Assembly (NCBI GenBank): GCA_958413765.1
Contig: CATYVH010000036.1
Span: 1 to 19,491, forward strand
Origin: an uncultured Collinsella sp.
Lineage (GTDB): Bacteria > Actinomycetota > Coriobacteriia > Coriobacteriales > Coriobacteriaceae
Length of the DNA stretch: 19,491 bases
Direction: 5' to 3'
The translations under genes were made by a program, and so were the position numbers. Shown here piece after piece: positions 1-6,106 of the stretch. The number at the start of each line of letters is the position of its first letter. The stretch's first letter is position 1. The notes below the pieces were generated by a model that was not told where the DNA came from, searched no databases, and was given only the letters and a program-made list of their open reading frames with translations.

Positions 1-113
1 ACGCGTTCTAGCGGGCTTATTGCGTTGTGGAGCTGTCATTTGAGATTGGAAGGTTAGATTGCACGATCGCGCAAGTGCTTCATCGGGTGTCCCTAATTCA
101 TCTGGGAAAACAA

Positions 114-164
114 CTGCAAACGATTGCAAGTAACCGGTGAGCGGTCGAAAACTACCGTTCACCG
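114..164. promoter_or_regulatory. CGGT-box cluster (two direct boxes plus one inverted box)
   Basis: The box CGGTGAGCGGT lies at 135-145. An inverted copy, ACCGTTCACCG, lies at 154-164 and matches at 10 of 11 paired positions. A weaker same-orientation box, CTGCAAACGAT, begins at 114, exactly 21 bp before the first. The same box family recurs at 353-384 and 18365-18396. It is probably a regulator site; the regulator is unknown. Confidence 0.5.
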
Positions 165-304
165 ATAATTTCTAAACTGGTTCTAACTGGTATTAAGTCA
201 AAAAGACCAATTCACAAATCTTCATAATGACCTGCATTTTTTCTACACGCTATTGTTAGCCGCCTTGCGTTGTTTAGACATAAAAATAGTTCCGATCTTT
301 TGCC

Positions 305-324
305 AAAGCATTTCGAAATGGTTT
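305..324. promoter_or_regulatory. Imperfect 20-bp palindrome, possible LacI-family operator
   Basis: CATTTCGAAATG at 309-320 is a perfect 12-bp palindrome. Skipping one mismatched pair, AAA and TTT extend it on each side to 305-324. A central CG is common in LacI-family operators. It lies about 110 bp upstream of the likely -10. No regulator can be assigned from the sequence. Confidence 0.3.
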
Positions 325-352
325 CAAAACTGCAGGTAGAAGTGTTAACGAG

Positions 353-384
353 CGGTAAACGGTCGATTTTTTACCGTGAACGGT
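353..384. promoter_or_regulatory. Direct-repeat boxes at 21-bp spacing, LytTR-type architecture
   Basis: CGGTAAACGGT at 353-363 and CCGTGAACGGT at 374-384 are direct repeats offset by exactly 21 bp. Read on the minus strand they begin ACCGTTTAC and ACCGTTCAC. These match the known LytTR-domain box, [TA][AC][CA]GTTN[AG][TG], at 8 of 9 positions, and the 12-bp gap between them also matches. They lie 52 bp upstream of the putative -10 of the PTS operon, a plausible activator position. That a LytTR protein binds here is inference. Confidence 0.5.
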
Positions 385-435
385 GCAAAAACGTTTTACT
401 GTATGAATCAACGAAAGCAACCTCTTCTGTGGTGA

Positions 436-441
436 TATAGT
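436..441 (+). promoter_or_regulatory. Putative -10 element of the PTS operon
   Basis: TATAGT differs from the TATAAT consensus at one base and lies just upstream of the GntR-type operator. No good -35 is found 16-18 bp upstream, which fits a promoter needing an activator. The expected transcript would have a leader of about 135 nt. Confidence 0.4.
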
Positions 442-455
442 GACAACACGTCACG

Positions 456-467
456 TGGTTACTACCA
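456..467. promoter_or_regulatory. GntR/NagR-type operator in front of the PTS operon
   Basis: TGGT-TACT-ACCA is an inverted repeat that matches the core of the site in front of agaS (4748-4761); GGTTACTACCAG is shared by both. Known DasR/NagR (GntR/HutC) operators have the form TGGTNNNNACCA. It lies just downstream of the putative -10, so binding would block transcription. The GntR gene at 3977 is the obvious candidate regulator. Confidence 0.65.
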
Positions 468-468
468 G

Positions 469-490
469 TTGAGAGACCACTGGTTCTCAA
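469..490. promoter_or_regulatory. Inverted repeat directly after the operator
   Basis: TTGAGA (469-474) pairs with TCTCAA (485-490), and ACCA (476-479) pairs with TGGT (481-484), with one unpaired base at 475. It again contains the ACCA/TGGT half-sites in everted order. It could be an additional operator or a hairpin at the start of the leader RNA. Confidence 0.35.
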
Positions 491-504
491 AGAACGCTTT
501 CCAA

Positions 505-535
505 GAAGCTTTAAGGGCGATTGCCCGTTGGCTTC
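505..535 (+). promoter_or_regulatory. Leader hairpin upstream of the IIA gene
   Basis: GAAGC (505-509) pairs with GCTTC (531-535), enclosing GGGC-GATT-GCCC (515-526). No T-tract follows, so it is not an intrinsic terminator. It may stabilise or pause the leader RNA. Confidence 0.3.
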
Positions 536-584
536 CGAACATCATCGGACTCAGATCGTACACACCTTCGGAAGGGAAATTTGA

Positions 585-1028
585 ATGGTTGGCTTTATTC
601 TTACCGGTCATGGACAGTTCGCACCCGGCCTTGCAAGCGCTATCGCTATGGTCGCTGGTGACCAGCCCGCTTTTACCGTCGTTCCTTTCGAGGGCGACCA
701 GGCTGCTTCCTACGGTGAGGATCTCCGCGCCGCTATTACCGCCATGCGCGAGGAGTGCGATGGCGTGCTCGTCTTTACCGACCTGCTCGGTGGTACCCCG
801 TTCAACCAGTCGATGATGATTGCCCAGGATGTCGACAATGTCGAGGTTCTGACTGGCACCAACCTTCCCATGGTTATTGAGCTTCTGTTCCTCCGCGGCA
901 ATGCCATGCTCGCCGAGCTTGGCGAGCAGGCCGTGACCGTTGGCCAGACGGGCATCACCGCCCAGACGGTCGCATCCGTTGCCGGCTCCGACGAGGAGGA
1001 CGTCTTCGGCGACGAGGACGGCATCTAA
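585..1028 (+). CDS. PTS system mannose/GalNAc-family IIA component
   Basis: A cytoplasmic IIA protein of the mannose-sorbose PTS family, 147 aa. It should take phosphate from HPr and pass it to IIB. The N-terminus reads MVGFILTGHGQFAPGL; His9 lies in the position of the phosphorylated histidine of this family. The length is normal for a free-standing IIA. The start at 585 is supported by GGAAGGG at 570-576. It is the first gene of a five-gene operon, and its stop overlaps the next start by one base (TAATG), implying translational coupling. The operon partners resemble the E. coli AgaV/AgaW/AgaE GalNAc transporter, so an AgaF-like role is likely. Substrate is inferred from context, not from this subunit. 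Confidence 0.9.
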   Translation: MVGFILTGHGQFAPGLASAIAMVAGDQPAFTVVPFEGDQAASYGEDLRAAITAMREECDGVLVFTDLLGGTPFNQSMMIAQDVDNVEVLTGTNLPMVIELLFLRGNAMLAELGEQAVTVGQTGITAQTVASVAGSDEEDVFGDEDGI

Positions 1029-1309
1029 TGGCCGATTTCGGAGCCAGCGTCCTGAGCTCCTCGGTCGCCCTTTTAGGCCTGCTTGTCATCATGGGCTTGA
1101 TTTACACCATCTGGTCGCAAATCAACATGAAGAAGAAGCAGAAGTACTTCAAGGAGCTGCACACGGAGCTCAAGCCGGGTCAGGAGGTTCTTTTCGCCGG
1201 CGGTATCTACGGAACCGTCAAAGGCATCGAAGGCGAGAAGGTCCAGATCAAAGTCCGATCCGGCGCCGTTGTAGATGTTTCGCGTTACGCGATTCAGGAG
1301 ATCAAGTAA
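1028..1309 (+). CDS. yajC: YajC-family small membrane protein inside the PTS operon
   Basis: A 93-aa protein with one N-terminal membrane segment (about residues 8-28), a basic KKKQK patch just after it, and a small cytoplasmic domain containing LKPGQEVLFAGGIYGTV, the typical YajC signature. YajC proteins are accessory subunits of the Sec translocon. It sits between IIA and IIB and its start overlaps the IIA stop. From family knowledge, yajC-like genes also occur in streptococcal hyaluronan/GalNAc-type PTS operons, so this is a recurring association. A role in inserting or stabilising the IIC/IID membrane complex is an inference. It may be a PTS-specialised paralogue in addition to a housekeeping yajC elsewhere. 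Confidence 0.85.
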   Translation: MADFGASVLSSSVALLGLLVIMGLIYTIWSQINMKKKQKYFKELHTELKPGQEVLFAGGIYGTVKGIEGEKVQIKVRSGAVVDVSRYAIQEIK

Positions 1310-1345
1310 CTGTCGTCAGCAAATAACGAAAGGAAGCTGATCAAC

Positions 1346-1828
1346 ATGGCAGAACCCAACATTCTTCTTACCCGCATCGATAACCGACTGGTCCATGGTC
1401 AGGTCGCTACCCAGTGGAACTCCACCCTGGGCTCCAACCTCATTCTCGTCGCCAACGACGATGTGTCGACCAACACCATGCGTCAGAACCTCATGAAGAT
1501 GGCCGCTCCCGCCGGCGTCGCTACTCGTTTCTTCTCTCTGCAGAAGACCATCGACGTCATTGGCAAGGCGAGCCCGCGCCAGAAGATCTTCATCGTGGCC
1601 GAAACACCGGAAGACGTGCTTACGCTCGTCAAGGGCGGTGTGCCTATAAAGAAGGTAAACATCGGCAACATGCACATGTCGGAAGGAAAGCGCCAAGTCG
1701 CCACCTCCGTCGCAGTTAACGACGAGGATGTCGCTGCGTTTAAAGAGCTGCAGGAATTGGGGGTGGAGTTGGAGATCAGGCGCGTTCCGAGCACGCCTGT
1801 TGAGGACACGAGCAAGCTCTTCTCGTAG
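1346..1828 (+). CDS. agaV: PTS system GalNAc/galactosamine-type IIB component
   Basis: A 160-aa IIB protein of the mannose-sorbose family. The N-terminal motif LLTRIDNRLVHGQV carries the phosphorylated histidine, His17. Other family stretches are LVKGGVPIKKVNIGNMH and AAFKELQELGVELEIR. The overall pattern closely resembles E. coli AgaV/AgaB as I remember it. Phosphate passes from IIA to His17 and then to the incoming sugar. The start is set by AAAGGAAG about 12 bases upstream. A 90-bp gap with a weak hairpin (1851-1869) separates it from IIC. An ungapped alignment with the orphan IIB at 11133 gives about 53% identity, but the orphan lacks the histidine. Confidence 0.9.
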   Translation: MAEPNILLTRIDNRLVHGQVATQWNSTLGSNLILVANDDVSTNTMRQNLMKMAAPAGVATRFFSLQKTIDVIGKASPRQKIFIVAETPEDVLTLVKGGVPIKKVNIGNMHMSEGKRQVATSVAVNDEDVAAFKELQELGVELEIRRVPSTPVEDTSKLFS

Positions 1829-1918
1829 TCTTCGTGATCCACGTTGTTAGGAGTGAAACCCTGACACTCTGTACGTGAAATCCAAAGTGCGTACATACAT
1901 TTTGAAAGGAGGAGCAAG

Positions 1919-2719
1919 ATGGAATACTCGATCATCCAGGTCGCTCTGGTCTTCATCGTCACGTTCGTCGCGGCAATCGACCAGTTCAACTTCCTCGAGT
2001 CTCTCTATCAGCCCATCGTCACCGGCGCCGTCATCGGTCTTATCCTTGGCGACCTCAACACCGGTCTTCTCGTGGGTGGTACTTATCAGCTCATGACGAT
2101 CGGCAACATGCCGATCGGAGGCGCTCAGCCGCCTAACGCCGTCATCGGCGGCATCATGGCAGCCATTCTCGCTATCGCTACGGGCCTCGAGCCCAACGCG
2201 GCAGTCGGCCTTGCCATTCCGTTCGCTCTGCTTGGTCAGCTCGGCGTTACCCTGGTCTTCACGCTTATGTCGCCGCTCATGTCCTCTGCGGACAACATGG
2301 CTCACAACGCTGACACCAAGGGTATCGAGCGTCTGAACTACTTCGCCATGGCTCTGCTCGGCCTGATCTTCGCCGTCGTCGTCACCCTGTTCTTCATCGC
2401 TGGCGCCACCATCGGTCAGACCATCGCTTCCGCCATCCCGACTTGGCTGCAGACCGGTCTTTCCGCTGCAGGCGGCATGATGCGCTTCGTCGGCTTCGCC
2501 GTCCTGCTCAAGGTTATGATGAACCGCGATATGTGGGGCTTCTTCCTCATGGGCTTTGGCCTCGCGCTCATCACCGTTGCCAACGATTCTCTGGCAACCC
2601 CTGCTCTGCTCATCCTCGCTCTCATCGGCTTCGGCATCGCTTTCTGGGACTTCCAGCAGCAGACCGAGCTGAAGGGTGCAGCTGTTTCTGACGGAGGTGA
2701 CTTCGAAGATGGCATCTAA
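1919..2719 (+). CDS. agaW: PTS system GalNAc/galactosamine-type IIC component
   Basis: A 266-aa polytopic membrane protein of the mannose-sorbose IIC family, forming the sugar channel with IID. Visible features are the N-terminal helix after MEYSIIQV, the conserved GLILGDLNTGLLVGGTYQL segment, the GGAQPPNAVIGG loop and several hydrophobic helices. The C-terminus ends FEDGI, which to my recollection is shared with E. coli AgaW. Start 1919 is strongly supported by AGGAGG at 1907-1912, six bases upstream. The 3' end overlaps the start of IID by 11 bp, so the two membrane subunits are probably translationally coupled. Confidence 0.92.
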   Translation: MEYSIIQVALVFIVTFVAAIDQFNFLESLYQPIVTGAVIGLILGDLNTGLLVGGTYQLMTIGNMPIGGAQPPNAVIGGIMAAILAIATGLEPNAAVGLAIPFALLGQLGVTLVFTLMSPLMSSADNMAHNADTKGIERLNYFAMALLGLIFAVVVTLFFIAGATIGQTIASAIPTWLQTGLSAAGGMMRFVGFAVLLKVMMNRDMWGFFLMGFGLALITVANDSLATPALLILALIGFGIAFWDFQQQTELKGAAVSDGGDFEDGI

Positions 2720-3791
2720 TGAGTATGTGATCCCGGAGCACTACGAGGATCTCACTCCTGCTCCGCAGCTCGACCAGAAGACCCTCAACAAGATGGCTTG
2801 GCGTTCCTGCTTCCTGCAGGCCTCGTTCAACTACGAGCGTATGCAGGCCGCTGGTTGGCTCTACTCCATCATCCCCGGTCTGGAGAAGATCCACACCAAC
2901 AAGAACGACCTCGCGGCTTCCATGAGCCACAACCTGGAGTTCTTCAACACTCACCCGTTCCTCGTCACCTTTGTTATGGGCATCGTGCTTTCGCTCGAGC
3001 AGAACAAGGTTGACATCCCCACGATTCGCGCCGTCCGCGTCGCCGCAATGGGCCCGCTCGGTGGTATCGGTGACGCCCTGTTCTGGCTGACGCTCGTGCC
3101 TATCACGGCCGGCATCACCTCCAACATGGCCATCAACGGCAACGCCGCTGCGCCGATCATCTTCCTGGTGATCTTCAACGTCGTCCAGTTCGCACTGCGC
3201 TTCTGGCTCATGAACTGGTCCTACAAGCTTGGCACCAGCGCTATTGACGCTCTGACCGCCAACATGCAGGCCTTCACGCGTGCCGCTTCCATCATGGGCG
3301 TCTTCGTCGTCGGTTGCCTGGTCGTCACCATGGGTGGCACCCAGATCAACCTCCAGATCCCCAATGGCACCACCCGTGGCCTCTCCGCTACTACCGTGAT
3401 CGTCTCCGAGAAGGAGGCCGAGAACTTCACCGGTATGGAGGGCATCGATACCGAGACCGCTGAGGCCGGTACCATCGCCATGACCGATAAGGACGGCAAC
3501 GCCCTTACCGCTTCCGATGCCGACGGCAACGCTGTCGAGTGCGGCGTCACCGATCTGGGCAACGGCATGGAGTCCGTTACCTACGGTACCGTCACCGAGG
3601 ATCCGGTCAACTTCTCTGTTGCCGACACCCTCAACACCATCGTCCCCAAGCTCGTCCCGCTTATGCTTACGCTGCTGCTTTACTACATGTTCGCTAAGCA
3701 CAGCTGGACCCCGACCAAGGGCATTCTCCTGCTCTTCGTCCTTGGCATCCTGGGCGCTGGCCCGCTTGGTCTCTGGCCGAGCATCTGGTAA
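2709..3791 (+). CDS. agaE: PTS system GalNAc/galactosamine-type IID component with enlarged loop
   Basis: A 360-aa membrane protein of the mannose-sorbose IID family. Family motifs include LQASFNYERMQAAGW (36-50), NTHPFLVTFVMG (80-91) and GPLGGIGDALFW (115-126), and it ends in a hydrophobic helix pair. The start at 2709 is preferred over the upstream in-frame codon at 2676 because GGAGGTGA lies at 2693-2700, eight bases before the ATG. Family members are usually about 270-300 aa; the excess is one hydrophilic segment at about residues 215-305, between membrane helices. That segment contains two DxDGNA motifs (261-266 and 270-275) and many acidic residues. It is the last gene before the terminator. 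In other mannose-type systems the corresponding variable IID loop faces outward. Confidence 0.92.
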   Translation: MASNEYVIPEHYEDLTPAPQLDQKTLNKMAWRSCFLQASFNYERMQAAGWLYSIIPGLEKIHTNKNDLAASMSHNLEFFNTHPFLVTFVMGIVLSLEQNKVDIPTIRAVRVAAMGPLGGIGDALFWLTLVPITAGITSNMAINGNAAAPIIFLVIFNVVQFALRFWLMNWSYKLGTSAIDALTANMQAFTRAASIMGVFVVGCLVVTMGGTQINLQIPNGTTRGLSATTVIVSEKEAENFTGMEGIDTETAEAGTIAMTDKDGNALTASDADGNAVECGVTDLGNGMESVTYGTVTEDPVNFSVADTLNTIVPKLVPLMLTLLLYYMFAKHSWTPTKGILLLFVLGILGAGPLGLWPSIW

Positions 3792-3804
3792 GGCTCTAGC
3801 TTGA

Positions 3805-3833
3805 GGGGTGTGTCCCTACGCGGCTCACACCCC
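3805..3833 (+). other. Hairpin after the PTS operon
   Basis: GGGGTGTG (3805-3812) pairs with CACACCCC (3826-3833), with a 13-nt loop. An overlapping alternative pairs 3801-3808 with 3836-3843. No T-tract follows. It may protect the 3' end of the mRNA ahead of the true terminator. Confidence 0.45.
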
Positions 3834-3857
3834 GACCCCTTAAGCCATGTGTATGTT

Positions 3858-3897
3858 AAAAGCCGCGTGCTCGAAAGAGCGCGCGGCTTTTGTTTTC
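3858..3897 (+). terminator. Intrinsic terminator of the PTS operon
   Basis: The stem AAAAGCCGCG-T-GCTC, loop GAAA, GAGC-G-CGCGGCTTTT is followed by TGTTTTCTT. This is a strong, symmetric intrinsic terminator that separates the transporter operon from the regulator gene. Confidence 0.9.
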
Positions 3898-3927
3898 TTG
3901 ATGATTCGGGTGTGGCAGACAGATAAT
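3898..3927 (+). promoter_or_regulatory. Putative promoter of the GntR regulator gene
   Basis: TTGATG (3898-3903) and GATAAT (3922-3927) are separated by 18 bp, a plausible sigma-70-type promoter about 45 bp upstream of the gene. No clear TGGT/ACCA operator overlaps it, so strong autoregulation is not evident. Confidence 0.5.
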
Positions 3928-3976
3928 GCTTAACACCCTGGGTAGTTAGCCGAATTCGAGCAAAAGGGAGGATAGG

Positions 3977-4708
3977 ATGGCGATCGGAGCGCGTAAGCAA
4001 CCGCTGTACGATCAGCTGGTCGATATTCTGACCGAAAAGATTGACCATGAATATCGCGCCGGTGACATGATTCCTTCCGAGCGCGAACTTTCGGAGCGCT
4101 ATGGTCTCTCGCGCACTACGGTACGTCTGGCTCTGCAGGAACTGGAGCGTTTAGGACTGGTGGTTCGGCAGCACGGTCGCGGTACCTTTGTGACCGACCG
4201 TTCGGCAAAGGCAACCAATCTTATGCAGTCCTACAGCTTTACCGAGCAGATGCGCGCGATGGGTCGTGACCCCGAGACCACGATTCTCGAGTTTTGCGAG
4301 ATGGAGGCCGATAAGAATCTGGCCGAGCATATGGGATTGCGTATCGGTGATCGCATTTTTAAGCTCAAGCGCCTTCGTTCTGCCGACAACATGCCCATGA
4401 TGGTCGAACGCAGCTATCTACCGGTTCGTCAATTTCTGTCCCTAAAGCGACCGCTGCTGGAGCGTAAGCCGCTTTACGATGTGATTGAGCAAGACTTTCA
4501 GCAAAAAATACGTGTGGCCGAAGAGGAGTTCTATGCGAGCATAGCCCGTCCCACCGATGCCCACCTTTTGGAAATTGTCGAGGGCTCGCCTGTGCTCGAT
4601 TTGGTTAGGACTACGTATAACGAGTCAAACGAGGTTGTGGAGTATACGCTCTCGGTTGCTCGTGCCGATCAGTTTAAATACAAGGTTTACCACCAGCGTA
4701 GCGACTAG
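3977..4708 (+). CDS. GntR-family (HutC/UTRA) regulator of amino-sugar genes
   Basis: A 243-aa regulator. The N-terminal winged helix-turn-helix spans about residues 8-75, with PSERELSERYGLSRTTVRLALQELERLGLVVRQHGRGTFV as the GntR signature. The rest (about 90-235) is a UTRA ligand-binding domain with KLKRLRSADNMPMMVERSYLP and VLDLVRTTYNESNEVVEYTLS. NagR/YvoA and DasR belong to this subfamily and respond to phosphorylated amino sugars. The start is set by AAAAGGGAGGA just upstream. Sitting between the PTS operon and agaS, each preceded by a matching TGGT-N4-ACCA site, it most likely represses both. The effector is probably GalN-6-P or GalNAc-6-P, by inference. Confidence 0.9.
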   Translation: MAIGARKQPLYDQLVDILTEKIDHEYRAGDMIPSERELSERYGLSRTTVRLALQELERLGLVVRQHGRGTFVTDRSAKATNLMQSYSFTEQMRAMGRDPETTILEFCEMEADKNLAEHMGLRIGDRIFKLKRLRSADNMPMMVERSYLPVRQFLSLKRPLLERKPLYDVIEQDFQQKIRVAEEEFYASIARPTDAHLLEIVEGSPVLDLVRTTYNESNEVVEYTLSVARADQFKYKVYHQRSD

Positions 4709-4747
4709 TGTTGGCATCGTTTCCATATGATGATTCTTTGTATTTAA

Positions 4748-4761
4748 CTGGTTACTACCAG
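4748..4761. promoter_or_regulatory. GntR/NagR-type operator in front of agaS
   Basis: CTGGT-TACT-ACCAG is a palindrome with perfect 5-bp arms, sharing GGTTACTACCAG with the site at 456-467. It covers the -35 area of the putative agaS promoter, where binding would exclude RNA polymerase. Confidence 0.7.
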
Positions 4762-4777
4762 ATAACCAACCGAAGTG

Positions 4778-4783
4778 TATAAT
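4778..4783 (+). promoter_or_regulatory. Putative -10 element of agaS
   Basis: A perfect TATAAT lies 40 bp upstream of the start codon. The -35 position is occupied by the GntR-type operator and shows no good hexamer. Confidence 0.55.
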
Positions 4784-4822
4784 TGCACGTCAGAGGATTA
4801 CTTCTAGAGAGAGGTATTAGAA

Positions 4823-5989
4823 ATGTTCGAGAAGAGTGTCGAGGAGCTCACCGAGCTCGGCGCCCAGATCACCACGGCCGAGATTGCTCAGCAGCCCGAG
4901 CTTTGGCGTGATACGCTCAACATCTATCGCGAGAACAAGGAGGCCATCGAGGCCTTTCTGGCCGAGGCTCGCGCTATGGGCGAGGGCCGTCTGTCCGTTG
5001 TCTTCACCGGTGCCGGTACGTCCGACTATGTTGGCGATACCTGCGCCCCGTATCTGCGTCACGCCGGCAACACTGATCTCTACGACTTTAAGCCCATCGC
5101 CACGACCGACATCGTGAGCGCCCCGCGCGACTTCCTGCGCGCTGAGGATCCCACGCTCGTGGTTTCCTTTGCCCGCTCTGGCAACAGCCCCGAGAGCCTT
5201 GCCGCCGTTGCCGTTGCCAAGGAGCTCGTCCACAACGTCAAGTTCCTCAACATCACCTGCGCGCCCGAGGGCAAGCTCGCCGTCGAGTCCGCCGATGATC
5301 CCAATGCGCTGACGCTGCTCATCCCGCGCGCCAACGACAAGGGCTTCGCCATGACCGGCTCCTACACCTGCATGACCCTGCTCTCTACTCTCATCTTTGA
5401 CGAGGCTTCCGACGAGCAGAAGGCCGAGTGGGTCGAGACCATCGCCAAGATGGGCGAGGAGGTCATCGCTCGCGAGTCTGAGGTTGCCGACTACCTCGCT
5501 GGCGACTTCAACCGCGTGACCTACCTTGGCTCCGGCTCCTTTGGCGGCCTTGCTCAGGAGAGCCAGCTCAAGATCCTCGAGCTTGCTCATGGCCTGGTTG
5601 CCACTTCCTACGACACCTCCATGGGCTATCGTCACGGACCTAAGTCCTTCGTCGACGATAAGACGCTCGTCTTCGTATTCGTCAACAACGACGCCTACAC
5701 CCGTCAGTACGACATCGACATCCTCAACGAGATCGGTGGCGACGATATTGCTCAGCGCACCGTTGCCGTTCAGCAGGATGGCGCTACTGTCTACGAGGGT
5801 GAGTCCTTCACCTTTAAGGGCTATGAGGCACTCCCCGAGGGTTACCTTGCTCTGCCGTTCGTGATGTTTGCCCAGGCAATCAGCCTGCTCAACTCCGTGC
5901 GCGTGGGCAACACGCCCGATACGCCGAGCCCCACCGGCACGGTCAACCGCGTGGTCAAGGGCGTGACGATTCACCCCTTCACCGCTTAA
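4823..5989 (+). CDS. agaS: AgaS-type galactosamine-6-phosphate deaminase/isomerase (SIS domains)
   Basis: A 388-aa cytoplasmic enzyme with two SIS (sugar isomerase) domains. The first has VVFTGAGTSDYVGD (59-72) and the phosphate-binding SFARSGNSPES (115-125). The second has YLGSGSFGGLAQES (234-247) and YRHGPKS (269-275). The C-terminus, NTPDTPSPTGTVNRVVKGV, is typical of AgaS. AgaS converts galactosamine-6-phosphate to tagatose-6-phosphate plus ammonia; the length is normal for AgaS and much shorter than GlmS, which also carries a glutaminase domain. AGAGAGGT upstream supports the start. It has its own promoter and operator and is followed by a strong terminator. A fructosamine-deglycase-like relative cannot be fully excluded, but the GalNAc context argues for AgaS. 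Confidence 0.9.
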   Translation: MFEKSVEELTELGAQITTAEIAQQPELWRDTLNIYRENKEAIEAFLAEARAMGEGRLSVVFTGAGTSDYVGDTCAPYLRHAGNTDLYDFKPIATTDIVSAPRDFLRAEDPTLVVSFARSGNSPESLAAVAVAKELVHNVKFLNITCAPEGKLAVESADDPNALTLLIPRANDKGFAMTGSYTCMTLLSTLIFDEASDEQKAEWVETIAKMGEEVIARESEVADYLAGDFNRVTYLGSGSFGGLAQESQLKILELAHGLVATSYDTSMGYRHGPKSFVDDKTLVFVFVNNDAYTRQYDIDILNEIGGDDIAQRTVAVQQDGATVYEGESFTFKGYEALPEGYLALPFVMFAQAISLLNSVRVGNTPDTPSPTGTVNRVVKGVTIHPFTA

Positions 5990-6007
5990 TCGCGTCCCCC
6001 TGTAAGG

Positions 6008-6049
6008 GCGCCCGTCCGCTCATAACGGCGGGCGGGCGCTTTTTGTTTT
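6008..6049 (+). terminator. Intrinsic terminator of agaS
   Basis: A 12-bp GC stem pairs 6008-6019 with 6028-6039 with a single G-T pair, followed by TTTTTGTTTT. This is a strong terminator on the plus strand, so the deacetylase gene downstream needs its own promoter or readthrough. Confidence 0.92.
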
Positions 6050-6106
6050 ACGTGAGCTGGGTATAAGCATCACCACAGTCAACTGCTTTAGAAGCAAGGA
6101 GTGCAT

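Larger units (their letters stand above)
1..568. other. Long non-coding control region upstream of the GalNAc-type PTS operon
   Basis: No convincing gene is seen here; the stretch is much more AT-rich than the coding DNA that follows. It holds several separate symmetrical or repeated elements: CGGT-type boxes at 114-164 and 353-384, an imperfect palindrome at 305-324, AACTGGT repeats at 175-181 and 185-191, a -10-like TATAGT at 436-441, a GntR-type operator at 456-467 and an inverted repeat at 469-490. This suggests several regulators act on the PTS operon. The 5' edge could belong to the flank of a gene outside the window. Confidence 0.7.

Noticed and set aside
61..86. Similarity between 61-86 (gcacgatcgcgcaagtgctt) and 10979-11004 (gcacatccgcgcaagtgttc)
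   Set aside because: Only about 18 of 26 positions match and the flanks do not, so chance cannot be excluded; both lie upstream of IIB-containing loci, but no further support is seen.
1851..1869. Possible hairpin between the IIB and IIC genes
   Set aside because: The stem is only five base pairs with a 9-nt loop and no T-tract; too weak to call a regulatory element.
2622..3701. Long minus-strand frame opposite the IID gene
   Set aside because: Its low-complexity Gly/Asp/His/Val composition is that of an antisense shadow; the plus-strand frame has family motifs and a strong ribosome binding site.
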